This document shows positions 11,891 to 22,341 of a stretch of DNA of 64,000 nucleotides, piece by piece (within the stretch, counting starts at the first letter, position 1; each line of letters begins with the position of its first letter). Both the position numbers and the translations under genes were made by a program. The stretch is from contig JAINUW010000512.1 of the NCBI GenBank assembly GCA_020205615.1, positions 372,001 through 436,000 of the forward strand, written 5' to 3'. This DNA is from Panax quinquefolius (Eukaryota; Streptophyta; Magnoliopsida; Apiales; Araliaceae). The notes beneath the pieces are model-generated. The model was not told the DNA's origin, ran no database searches, and saw nothing but the letters and a program-made list of their open reading frames with translations.

Positions 11891-12136
11891 CTGATTCGGA
11901 TCTAAAAGCCCACCCTTATCCAACTCACCCGAGCTCACCCCCCCTTTAGTGACGGACCTGGCGACGGTTCGGTCATACAACCGTCGTCTATACTTTTAGT
12001 GACACTATATATTGTTCGTCGCTAAAAGTATAGAGACGATTTATTGTATAACCGAACGTCGTCGTCGTCCGCTAAAGGAGGGTGATAAAGGAGGTGAGTT
12101 GAGTGAAGTTGGATAAGGGGTGAGTTTAAGATCCGG

Positions 12137-12140
<4 letters not shown>
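11891..12140. mobile_element. Foldback MITE of about 250 bp between two (TA)n tracts
   Basis: The left arm (about 11892-12004) and right arm (about 12016-12140) are imperfect inverted repeats more than 100 bp long. GGATCT.AAA, CACCCCTTATCCAACT, the GTCGTCGCTAAAAGT-type block and CCGAACGTCGTCG can be matched arm to arm. The loop is only about 12 bp (ACTATATATTGT). Both ends open into (TA)n, as described for the micron class of plant MITEs. No coding capacity. Confidence 0.75.

Positions 12141-12177
<37 letters not shown>
12141..12177. repeat. (TA)n microsatellite, right of foldback
   Basis: About 18 TA units directly next to the foldback's right arm. Confidence 0.95.
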
Positions 12178-12178
<1 letters not shown>

Positions 12179-12466
12179 CGAAGGAGAGAAACATAACGAA
12201 TAGATCCGCCTAAGCCCAACAGGGGAAGGAGATAAGTCAAAAGATATGTATACTTGTATATAAATTAATTTTTTGTAATCTTGACTGTTGTAAATTCTCT
12301 ATACTTTGTACAATTATTTGATTTTATCAATAAATTTATACTTTTGATCTAGTAATACAACTACTTACTGTATATTAAGACATATTTATCTTTAAAGTTA
12401 TTTGCATCGTAAAATTGATGAATGCTCTGAAACTGCTGGTTTTGTCATCATCAAAAAGGGGGAGAT

Positions 12467-13341
12467 TGTTCAGAATTGCATTTTTAAATTTGATGATGTC
12501 ACTACAACATAAAGGGTTATTTTTGACGTCGAGAATATCTTAATTTTGACGAATAATCAGTCAAAAATTTGATTCGAATATAAAGCATCGAAATTAACTC
12601 AAATCGATCTTTTTTATGCGAAATAACAAACGTCGACAAAAATATTTTCGACCAACTATTGATCGAACTTATCTTATCCTCGACAAAATCTAGTCCATCG
12701 TAATTATTATTGATTCGAGGTTAGTCCGCCACGTGGCAAAATAGGTAATCGTGTAGGAGCCTTAAGGCTGACGGAATTCTGTTGAGGCTATCCTTATTCC
12801 GTCGAGCTTAAGGTATTTTTTTAAAATTATTTTTTCTATTTTGGAAATATCCAAGGTAATAACCCACATTTTTGTACTTGTAAACCTCTTTTTTTCCAAC
12901 AACACATACAACATAATTATAACTATCCAACAACATGAATATGAATTACCAAGGCCAACAATAATAAAAATTCTCTAATTTTCCATAAGATATACAAAAT
13001 TGACATGTTAAACTAAAATAAAGATGAATAAAATATGTCAAACATCAACTAAACAAGAAGTTAAGATGTCGTACTTCGAACCACTTAAAACATCTTCTGT
13101 TATTTATATTCTGTTTGTTATCTACAATATTTATTTATGGCTGAAATCCATAAGAACTAAATTTAGAACTGAGATTGAAGTTAAATCTTTGAAGGGGTTT
13201 TCAAACTAATATTTTGTTGTGCTTAATTAATTTATTTAATTAACAATCTGGTAATACATCCTTAATAAGTGAAAAGTTTTAAAGGATTTATTTGACCCCC
13301 CCCCCCTTTTATATCTCTTTTGTGCCTTTGGGAAATAACAA
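12467..13341 (+). repeat. Probable LTR of copia element X, with a CACTA-like insertion
   Basis: Starts TGTTCAG immediately after the polypurine tract and may end at GGGAAATAACA (13341), after a poly-C stretch (13297-13308) that resembles the CCCCCC tract near the end of the intact copia LTR. At 12501 the sequence CACTACAACATAAAGGG begins, the typical terminal motif of CACTA (En/Spm) transposons, followed by repeated GTCGA(C/G) subterminal motifs to about 12810. I did not find the matching GTAGTG end. Both the LTR end and the CACTA extent are uncertain. Confidence 0.4.
12501..12810 (+). mobile_element. CACTA-like terminal fragment
   Basis: Opens CACTACAACATAAAGGGTTA and carries many GTCGA, CGTCGAC and TCGACAAAA motifs, as in the subterminal regions of plant CACTA elements. 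The opposite terminus was not found, so this is one end only. Confidence 0.45.
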
Positions 13342-13950
13342 GTCTTGATCTCCTCCTAACAAACGGCCACTGACTAGGCAGGGTTTGAAGAACAATTTAT
13401 CCCTATTCTCCTCATGTTCACAGGAGTGGGGCATGTGTTTTCTCCTTCTTTCGTGAGAGCTTCCAAATCGATGTGATCTAGATGGACTCTATAATGTGGA
13501 CTCTCGGTGCTTGCGCAGACCTAGGGAAACCTTTTCTTTTCCTTCCAATTCGACCAACTGTGCATCACATTCTTCCTGTTGAAGACATAGAGCCTCCAAA
13601 GCATCCTTCATCTATTGAATCTTATGCATCCGAATCATCTCTCGTTTGTCCTATTTATTTTGTTCTCAATCCCGCTCTTGGCAAGTGTGCGTTTGGGACT
13701 GATTGTTTACCCTGCGGTTATATGGATTGAGAGTCTTTTGGCTTGTAAAAAATAATTGTTATCGAACTGGAGCTAACTAAGCCTTTGAAAGGACCACAAT
13801 ATAGTTGTTAGGCCTGAGCCTCTCTTTGACCGACTTACGAATCTGTGTTGTGGGGTTGACCAAAGACCTCTCATGGTCAAAAGTTTCCTTAACTTTTCGC
13901 AATATCTATTCGGCTTAAAGTAAGTAGGTGATCATAAAAAAGCAAAACAA
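13342..13950 (-). pseudogene. Gag-like remnant of gypsy element H
   Basis: The minus strand keeps two coding-like pieces. One, at about 13915-13785, includes RKVKETFDHERSLVNP and KSVKERLRPNNYIVVLSKA. The other, at about 13640-13490, is glutamate-rich and coiled-coil-like (MKDALEALCLQQEECDAQLV). They follow directly, in the right order, after a PBS-like site and LTR end. No family could be named with certainty, and gag is inferred from the position. Confidence 0.4.
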
Positions 13951-13967
13951 CCCTCTTTCTAGCGCCA
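13951..13967 (-). other. PBS-like site of element H
   Basis: The minus strand reads TGGCGCTAGAAAGAGGG one base from an LTR-like TGTTAACG end. TGGCGC(T/C)AGAAnGAGG sequences are common just after the 5' LTR of plant Tat-group gypsy elements. The tRNA (Arg-type in that group) is not verified. Confidence 0.5.
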
Positions 13968-14145
13968 ATGTTAACGCCTAAATCTGCCTGCTCGTCGAAT
14001 CATGAAACAACGAACGTAAAACATGCACAATGAACAAACAACCACACTAAAAAGCTTGATGGTGACGTCGGGGCCGCTGAGAGATAGCTCTAGTGTGTGA
14101 ATAAGTACATGCTAGAAATGTTAAGAATAGAGGTATATAATTACT

Positions 14146-15655
14146 TGTTGACTTAGTCATATTCTAGCCTTATGTTTTGATGATGAAAATGTTCAAGTAC
14201 TAAATTTGTTTTATGATGTTTCAGGTATTTGTTGATAAAAGAATGTTGGTGGAATCTTCAAGTGAAGGAAGAAAGTTTTCTTTTTCTAGGAGAAAAATGT
14301 AAGATTAATCGAATAATAATTGATTTTTCATTTAAAGGCTCTAGAACATTATTTACATTATTATTATACGTCTTAGATGAAAAATGTTTTTAAATGATTT
14401 TATGAAAAATGTTTTATCCGTGTTTAGCATGCAAATTATATTTAATTCACACACTTGGATTACATGTGGATATATAGCTAAAAAGGTGGATTGTGATATG
14501 CATGCATGTAATCATGATTTCCTCGAATAACTAAAGGATGGCAGCTAGACTTTGTTGCATGTACGGGTCTCAAGGAATGATAATGATTATCTTGGATATT
14601 GGAGTAACCTTGAGTATTGGAAAAATGATAAAGACTGTTACACTTTTTGGTGTCTTACGCCACTTGGAAATAGAGAAAGATAAAGTCAAAGTTATTTCTT
14701 GAAAGTGGGTTATCTACATAAAGGGTTGGTTATATTTATCTCAAACACTAAATATAAGCCTGGTTTGTTATTTGGATAAGTATTACCTTTGTCGTTGGAG
14801 TTGTATACCGTTGAAATTTTGAATAAACAAGACTTATCCTTATTAACGGTAATATTATATGGGCTATAAATTAGTGTTTGCATATCTTGAAAAATACAGA
14901 ACTCACGAATTATACTTGCACTGATTATTATTATAAAGCAATCTGATTTTGTTCAAGTGCAATTCTTGAGAAGCTAAGCAGTTTAATTTTTGGTATTATT
15001 TGAGGTGATATTCGGTAAGAAATTAATTGCTTATTTTGTGCTACTTGATCATTGCATATAGTTGAGCCTTTAATTGTTAAATTGATTATTCTTGCATTGA
15101 TCATAGACCTCTATATTGTATTGATTTTTCTATTGTTAGACTAAGTGTAGTCTAAAGGTTTTAATCCTGGTGGATTAGAAAAGTAGTTACAAAACGAGTT
15201 CGAGGAAGCAAAGGTGCTTGAAGGTGCATAGGTGCCTGAGGAGCAAGAGAGCTCAAAGAAAATTAATTGTTTATTAATTTTTGAATCTGTTGTGTAATCT
15301 ATATTTATTTATAAAGAAATAAATAAAGTGAGTTTCCAATACTAGTTGGTATTGGACGTGGACTAGGCTATTATCATAGAGGGTAATAGTTGAACCACGT
15401 AAAAAATCTTGGTGTTGATTTTAGTATTTGCTTTACTTTAAAATCACATAAGTTAATTAATTATCTTAATTTGACTACTTGCATTATATTTAGATAATTC
15501 TTTAACATCAAGTATTTTATTCAAAAGGCTATATTAATTCGATGAACCGATTTCAATCATTTTATGCTTTGAAATTAATAGCTTTTAAAAGGTGGCCATA
15601 GATTGCTCTATACTTATTCAACCCCCCCTTATAAGTGTGCCTAGTTAAAATTTCA
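14146..15655 (+). repeat. 5' LTR of the copia element
   Basis: TGTTGACTTAG...AAAATTTCA, 1510 bp, about 97% identical to the 3' LTR where compared. It contains an AT-rich promoter-like stretch (15300-15320, TTTATAAAG) and a CCCCCC tract at 15622-15628. Confidence 0.95.
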
Positions 15656-15657
15656 TT

Positions 15658-15675
15658 TGGTATCAGAGCTTGGCT
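15658..15675 (+). other. Primer-binding site, initiator tRNA-Met, copia element
   Basis: TGGTATCAGAGCTTGGCT, an exact match of the first 12 bases to the complement of the initiator tRNA-Met 3' end, 2 bases after the LTR. Confidence 0.95.
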
Positions 15676-15719
15676 CTACTTATCTTGGTCTTAAAGGTGA
15701 CTTGTAGGGAAAGATTATG

Positions 15720-17692
15720 ACATGGCACGGTTCGAAACAACAATCAAGAAGGTCAATCAACCAATAGACCTCCTTTCTTTGTTTGGCACAAAAATTACAA
15801 CTTAGAAATTACGAATGAGGATCTATCTTAAAAGAGATCCTTGGGAATGGTGGGTTGTGGAGAAGCGGACTAGTTGTTCCACGAAGAGATGATGGGACAC
15901 CAAAGATTACGCTAGAAATGGATTCCACAAGAAATCTACATGGTCTCATATGATTCAAAGGCTATGAACACACTTCTACCGGTAGATGGTACAATCCGAG
16001 ATAGATAAAGTCTCCTCATGCAACACTGCCAAAGAGATGTGGGATACTTTAGTGGTAAGTCATGAAGGTACTTCAAAAGTCCGAGAAGTCAAGCTAAACA
16101 TGCTTATGCATGATTATGAAATGTTCAAGCTCGAAAAAGATGAAACCATCAAGCTAGCTCAAACAAGATTTCTAGTCCTTATAAACTCCTTGAAATTGCT
16201 AAACAAGACTAATCCTCAAAGCGAGATCAACCGTAAGTTGCTTAGGGCTATGCCCAAAAGGTTTGCTTCTAAAATCACTACTCTTCAAGATTCTGTTACT
16301 ATTTCTTCCATGGATACTTTAACCTTGTTTGGTGAACTAGAAGAATATGAACATCAGTTAAAGAGATATGATGATGAGGAGGAAACTCCTCGAAGAAAGG
16401 TTTTAGCTCTTACTGCAGATAATGAAGAGGAACTTGATGATAACTCCGATGAAGAAATAGCAATGATGTCAAGGAAACTCAAGGGGTTACTACAGAGGAA
16501 AAATAAGAGGAGAAATACCTTCAATTCAAATAAATTCAAAGGAAAGCAAAATGAAGAGCGCGTCTTGAATGTGGGCGTCCCTGGCCACTTCAAGAAAGAT
16601 TGTTTTCAACTAAAGAATAAAGGGAAGACCAACTACAAAGACAACAAGAAGAACAAAGCCTTTATTACTTGGAGTGATGAAGAATCCGAAGTGGAGATCG
16701 ATGCTAAAGATGAGATAGCACAAGTATGTTTCGTAGGAGTTGAAGGTGAATCCAATCAGGTATGTTTAAAAGCTAGAGTTCCATCTCAAAAATGGATTCT
16801 TGATAGCGGGTGTTCTCGTCACATGACTGGTGACAAAACAAAGTTCGTGGAGCTAAAAATCAAGAAGAAAAATTGTACAGTCACATTTGGAGATAATCGA
16901 ACCTGCGAGATAATCGGAAAAGGTAAAATTGGAAATGGTAAGGTAAATATTGATAATGTACACCTTGTTAATGGACTTGAATTTAATCTTATTAGTATTA
17001 GTCAATTAATGGATAATGGTCACCAAGTTAGTTTTGATAAAGAAAAATGCACTATTTCTCATGGTACTAACAATATCACTTTAGTTGCACAAAGAGAAGG
17101 AAATATATATACTATTGACTTTGAGCAACAGGATGAAGAATTTTGTCTAGCATCTGTACAAGATGAGGCTAATTTGTGGCACAAGAGGATGGGACATGTT
17201 CACATGGACTTAATCAAGAAACTATCCTCAAAGAATCTTGTCAAAGGGTTGCCGAAAATCAAATATGAAAAGAAGGAAATTTGTGTTCCATGTCAACTTG
17301 GAAAACAAGTAAGAACATCATTTACGGCAAAGAACATGGTATCAACTTCTTCTCCCTTACAACTACTTCATCTTGATCTATTTGGACCAGAAAGACATTC
17401 TAGTATAAATGGTAAGTTTTATGCTTTTGTAATAGTAGATGACTTCTCTAGATACACATGGGTATTATTCTTGAGAACTAAGAATGAAGCATTTAAAGAG
17501 TTTGAAAGATTAATAAGAAAAATTGAAACAAAATATAGTTTCAAACTCATTAGAATTAGAAGTGATCATGGCACTAAATTTCAAAAAGATTTTATAACCT
17601 TTTGTGATCAAAGAGGTATTAGCCATGAATTCTCAGCACCAAGGACTCCTCAACAAAATGGAGTGGTGGAAAGGAAGAATAGGACTCTCTGA
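15720..17692 (+). pseudogene. Copia gag, protease and integrase core
   Basis: The main open frame is 15986-17692 (568 residues). Residues 1-130 are the copia gag capsid (UBN2-like, with MWDTLVVSHEGTSKVREVKL). The zinc knuckle at about 193-206 keeps PGHFKKDC but lost its first two cysteines: the ECG triplet is present in a neighbouring frame, so paired small indels mask it. The protease active site is D273-S274-G275 in ILDSGCSRHMTG. The integrase zinc site is H399, H404, C433, C436. The catalytic triad is D464, D527, E562, with a slightly short D-E spacing. The frame ends right after NGVVERKNRTL at a stop caused by a small deletion. Gag sequence upstream of 15986 is also out of frame. Confidence 0.9.
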
Positions 17693-18575
17693 GGCGACTA
17701 AAACTCTATTACAAGAAAGAAAAGTCGCCAAAGAAATTTTGGGCCGAAGCTGTAAGTACATCGTGTTATGTTTTAAATAGAGTAATCATTCGTCCTATTA
17801 TTTTGAAAACACCATATGAACTTTTAAATAATAAAATTCCCAACATAAGTTATTTCAAAATATTTGGTTCTAAATGCTTCATTTTGAATACAAGTGACAA
17901 TTTGGGAAAATTTGATGCTAAGTTATATGAAGGAATATTTATTGGTTATTCTCAAAATAGTAAGGCCTATCGCATCTTTAATATTAAAAAGTCATGTGTG
18001 GAAGAATCTGTTCATATTACTTTCAATGAGACTAACAATGATCTTCCAAAAAAAAGTGAAGATGATGCAGGTAATTTGGAGATAGTCAACATTTCAAATG
18101 AAACCAAAATGAACAAAAGCAGAGACCGAATGAACAAATTCAAAGAACTTTGAAATGAATGATCAAAGCATGAACATGAACACGAAGATTTGCGAGGATC
18201 TTTAAAAATGAGTCTAATGATCAAGAAGAAGTTATGCATAATATCCAAATGCCAAGAACAGCTAGATACATCAAGAATCATCCTCCAGAAAAATATTATT
18301 GGAGATATCAATAAAGGTATAACTTCTGAGGAGAGGTTTACAAAATCACATGCATTCTCTCGCATTTTTGTTACGAGTTGAGCCAAAGAATGCAAAGGAT
18401 GCTATAATTGATGAGAAGGCGGCTATTGGCAATGCAAGAAGAACTTCAATAATTTGAGAGGTGCCAAGTATGGGAACGTATATCTCCTCCCAAAGATGTT
18501 TCCATCATTGGTACAAAATGGGTTTTCAAGAACAAACATGATGAGCACAACACAATCATTCGTAACAAAGCTAGA
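17693..18575 (+). pseudogene. Copia integrase C-terminus and linker, frameshifted
   Basis: An open stretch at 17803-18153 carries the integrase C-terminal (GKPY-type) region: KTPYELLNNKIPNISYFKIF, then GSKCFILN and YEGIFIGYSQNSKAYRIFN. The link from the catalytic core (17693-17802) and the acidic linker to RT (18154-18480) are in other frames. The start of RT is recognisable at 18505-18575 ([12 protein letters not shown]). Confidence 0.85.
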
Positions 18576-19304
18576 TTGGTAGCTCAAGGATACAATCAAC
18601 AAGAAGGGATCGACTATGATGAAACTTATGCACCAGTAGCAAAGCTGGAATCAATTAGAATTCTGTTAGCATTTGCTTGCTACAAAAAGTTTAAGCTTCA
18701 TCAAATGGATGTAAAGAGTGCCTTCCTCAATGGATACATTAATGAAGAGGTATATGTAAAGCAACCTCCTGGATTCAAACATAAAAAGTATCCTAATCAT
18801 GTGTACAAGCTAAAGAAAGCTCTTTATGGCTTGAAACAAGCTCCAAGAGCTTGGTACAAAAGATTGAGTAAGTATCTCTTATCAAATGGGTTTGTTAGAG
18901 GTAAGATAGATTCTACATTGTTTATTAAGCATAAAAATGCCGATATTATTATTGTTCAAATATATGTAGATGATATAATATTTGGTGCTACTAATGATTT
19001 CCTTTGTGAGTGGTTTTCCAAGTGCATGCATAAAGAATTTGATATGAGCTTAATGGGTGAACTCAAATACTTTTTGGGACTTCAAATCAAGCAAACAAAG
19101 GACGAAATTTACATCCATCAAACCAAATACACAAAAGAACTACTCAAGAGATTTGGCTTTGAAGGATCTAACTCGAAAGGTACACCAATGAGCACATCAA
19201 TAAAACTCACCACTGATGAGAAAGGTATTGATGTAGATATAACAAAATATCGAGGTATGATTGGATGTTTACTATATTTAGCGCTTTTAGACCGATATAA
19301 TGTA
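18576..19304 (+). pseudogene. Copia reverse transcriptase domain
   Basis: 243 open residues. [20 protein letters not shown] is followed by [10 protein letters not shown] (first catalytic aspartate D45), [22 protein letters not shown], and YVDD at 130-133 (18963-18974). These residues polymerise cDNA and all are present. The frame breaks at 19280-19304, where the conserved (T/S)RPD-type block before RNase H is shifted, leaving RYNV and a stop. The downstream part continues at 19307. Confidence 0.93.
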
Positions 19305-19306
19305 TA

Positions 19307-19900
19307 GTGTTTGTCTCATGTGCAAGGTTTCAAGCTAAACCAAAAGAATCACACTTAAATGCTGTTAAAAGGATTTTGAAATATTTAAGTGGTACAATAA
19401 ATTTAGGGTTGTTTTATCCAATTTCCAATCATTTTGAACTAATTAGCTATTCAGATGCTGACTATGCAGGATGTCAAATTGATAGAAAAAGTATGAGTGG
19501 TGCTTGTACTTTCTTGGGACAAAGTCTCGTGTCATGGCATAGTAAAAAGCAAACCTCAGTGGCTCTTTCAACTACCGAGGGTGAATACTTAGCTGCAGGA
19601 AGTTGCTGTTCACAAATTTTATGGATGAGACAAACTCTATGTGATTTTGACATATTATGTGATTGTGTGCCTATTTATAGTGATAATTCAAGTGCTATAG
19701 ATATATGTAAAAATCATGTATTACATTCACGTACAAAGCATATAGAAGTTAGGCATCATTTTTTATGAGACAATGTTTCAGAAGGTTTAATAAAATTAAT
19801 TTTTATTCCAACTGAAAATCAAATTACAGATATTTTTACTAAACCTTTGAGTGAAGATAGATTTTGCATGTTACATAGAGAACTTGGGATATGTACTATA
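19307..19900 (+). pseudogene. Copia RNase H domain
   Basis: The open frame to 19768 contains KRILKYLSGTINLGLFY, the first catalytic aspartate in YSDADYAG, the glutamate in STTEGEYLAAG and the next aspartate in YSDNSSAI. It ends with a TGA at 19766-19768, in RHHFL, where relatives have an arginine codon; CGA to TGA is the change expected from deamination of a methylated CpG. Beyond it the same frame continues to DIFTKPLSEDRF at about 19850. RNase H removes the RNA template during cDNA synthesis. Confidence 0.9.
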
Positions 19901-20293
19901 TGATATTTTTTATCCTAATATTGCATGTATATCGTTTTAACTATTATTAATTAGGATAATTATGTTTTCGGCTGGTCACTTAATTTATGGATGCGAGAAT
20001 CAAGGAATATATCATAATTAGTTTTGGAAACCGAAAAGACCGGTCGGCTGAAAGATTTATTGGGAGACGTATGTGTATATGCATCTTATCATTATTTTTT
20101 AAAAATTGTAAAGACGAGTCAGATATGTTTCTTGGGAAACGTAAGGTTTTGGGAGACGTACGAATGTGAAAGATTTCATGATGCATGTATTCACTTTTAT
20201 ATACTTTGTATCTTTCCACTCATTTCTATTCTCTGATTTTTACTCTCTCTTCTTACGCCTCATCTAGTCTTCAACTGAACTCTTTCATCACCA

Positions 20294-21976
20294 TGAAAAC
20301 ACGTACGAACAAAAGATCACTTATCGATTATGATGATGAACATACCACAGTTCCTCCCCACTCCACTGCCGGACCATCTCGCCGAAAAAAGAAAATGAAG
20401 AGGGATGTGTCGTCAAAGGAAGAGTATTTGGAATCTTCGGCGTCTGATGCTTCCACTTTTAGTCCGTCACTGACGAAATCCACCGGACCCTCTAGGCGAC
20501 GTCAGACTCAGTCTTCCAAGCCGGAAGTTTCACCTTCTCCTATCTCGGTAAACCCTACTCTGTCTTCTGATCTGCCTGACAATTTCTTTAGGAGTAATGC
20601 TTATGAGGTACGTTTTAAAACTGTCATTTTTCCAAAATAGTTGGTTTATGAAAATCAATGGATCAAAATCTTTTTCATGAGTCTCCTTTGAAAAAATTTG
20701 TTTAGGTCTTGTGGTATCTCTTCCATGCTCTTTCCTTCTTCTATTGCATATCCCAGATTAGTTCAACAGTTCTATACTAATCTAGAATGTCATGGGGAGT
20801 TTTATACTTCATTTGTTAAGGGAAAGTCTTTGTATTTCACTGTCATGGACTTCGGTAGCATTTTAAACATTCCATTTACTGGTGATTGTCCATTTACTCG
20901 AAAAGGAGCTGTTCATTCCCCTTTTTCTCCTTTGGAATAATTAAAAATTGTCATGGATAATCCCTTGTTGAGTGATGTTTTTACTCCAAAAACTGTCGAT
21001 GTCTCTCCCCTTGCTTGTGTGATTCATCATCTTGTTCGGTTTAATCTTTTACCTCGATTAGGTAGTAGTGCTAATTTTACTTACCAGGATTTAATCATTG
21101 TTTCCATGATTTTAAAAGGTTTGTCTTTTAATTTAGCCCAAATGTTGCTTTATCAAATGACAAGTTGTCTGAGAAAAACAAAGACTTGTTTGCCATATAG
21201 TGCTACTCTCACCACTTTCTTCAATCACTTTAAAATATCCTTTGAAAATGAACTCTCTGTTGTGGTGAATGAGTCCTTCAGTGTCAACACTTTAAAGCTT
21301 TCTCGTATCACTTTAATTGATGGTCAATTTGTTCGTCTTACTTCTGAGAATTCTGCTCCTCCAATATCAATTCCCTCATCTTACATTCATTTCATAATCA
21401 ATCTTCTTACGAAATAATTGACATGTTAAAAGCTGGTGCAAGAGTAATCAAGAAAAAAAAGTTGGTGTGGTATCGGCCTTAACACCCGTATGTCTATGTT
21501 GGAGAAAGGCAAATTGCCTTTGGGTGCTCCCGAGATTAACAAAATGTATAATAATCTTGAAGACGAGTTTATTGACTTCTGAGCGAGGTTTTGAGTACGC
21601 AAACCACTTTGCTTTAGCGAGAAGTTATGCTGAAGGCTTAATCAAAATTCCTGTCAGTTAAGTCAGGAGATCAAGTTTGTCAGTCATCAGGTAGGAGAAT
21701 TGGCCGAGTTTATGTCTACCCGTTTTAATGATGTGGGATCGAAGCTCCATATGTAGCGTAAACATTCTACAGTTATGGAATGGGTTCACTGCAATTGGTT
21801 GGCCGAGTATCAAGGCGAATTCCTTGACGTGCCCTTACCCCCTGGAACTTTCATTCCAAGACCTCCTCAATTTGCTACTGATTTTACCCTTGCTGAGAGG
21901 ATTCACCGGGAACAACATCGTCCTTAATTCACTAAGCGTGATGCTCGGCATGCGGCGTGGTGGTAGACCTCATTGA
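20294..21976 (+). pseudogene. Extra ORF between pol and 3' LTR (plant retrotransposon accessory protein, broken)
   Basis: Starts at MKTRTNKRSLIDYDD. It has an N-terminal low-complexity part rich in S, P, T and K (about 115 residues), then a globular part in pieces at 20698-20940 (LVQQFYTNLECHGEFY, VKGKSLYFTVMDFGSILNIP) and 20953-21417 (HHLVRFNLLPRLG, FTYQDLIIVSMILKGLSFN), and a C-terminal helical piece near 21660-21760. The globular part resembles the 'putative plant transposon protein' domain seen in extra ORFs of plant retrotransposons; this is family recall, not a search. Breaks are a TAG at 20638, a frameshift near 20690, a stop at 20938 and others. Its place matches the env-like ORF of SIRE elements, but no signal peptide or membrane segment is apparent. 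Confidence 0.7.
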
Positions 21977-21999
21977 TGGCTCTTTTCCTTTTTGTTTGA

Positions 22000-22341
22000 T
22001 GACAAAGGGGGAGAATTTTGGAAATTATTTTGGGGTTATTTTTAAAGACTTAAGTTTTAAAATTTTATGTTGGTTTTGGTTTGGTGTGTTTCACCAAAAA
22101 GGACTTATGTTTAATTTGAGTTTTTAAATATTTGATATATTTGCAGTAATATGTTGATATTTGATGAACTAACAATTACAGCAGGTAACAAAATTACTTA
22201 AAATTGAATTTCACATTTCAGTATCCTGAAATGTTATTGGTGCATAGATTTAGGGGGAGTAAATTTATGTTATGCATTTATTCAGGGGGAGTTTATGAGA
22301 CTTAAACAATTTTGGGTTGTCATCATCAAAAAGGGGGAGAA
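22000..22341 (+). other. Polypurine tracts before the copia 3' LTR
   Basis: The functional tract is AAAAAGGGGGAGAA at 22328-22341, abutting the LTR. Three more GGGGGAG copies lie upstream at about 22007-22013, 22251-22257 and 22286-22292. The PPT primes plus-strand synthesis; the upstream copies could be extra primers or remnants. Confidence 0.85.

Larger units (their letters stand above)
11716..12466 (+). mobile_element. 3' internal end of a Ty1/copia element (X) with PPT
   Basis: The anchor is the tract CATCAAAAAGGGGGAGATTG at 12448-12467, the same polypurine tract plus preceding TTTTGTCATCATC found before the 3' LTR of the copia element at 22310-22341. Upstream lie 130 bp with a short open frame (from 11716, ending in a stop after PDLGPIDYA) that I cannot assign, the foldback element at 11891-12140, and AT-rich sequence. 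The 5' part of the element is missing. Confidence 0.5.

Noticed and set aside
12501..13341. Complete CACTA transposon
   Set aside because: Only one end (CACTACAAC) is recognisable. No inverted GTAGTG end or 3-bp duplication was found.
20600..20706. Apparent intron in the copia accessory ORF (GAG|GTACGT ... TTTAG|GT)
   Set aside because: The phase does not join the two open parts, and the sequence between still reads as protein (LVYENQWIKIFF) with only a stop and a frameshift, so decay explains it better.
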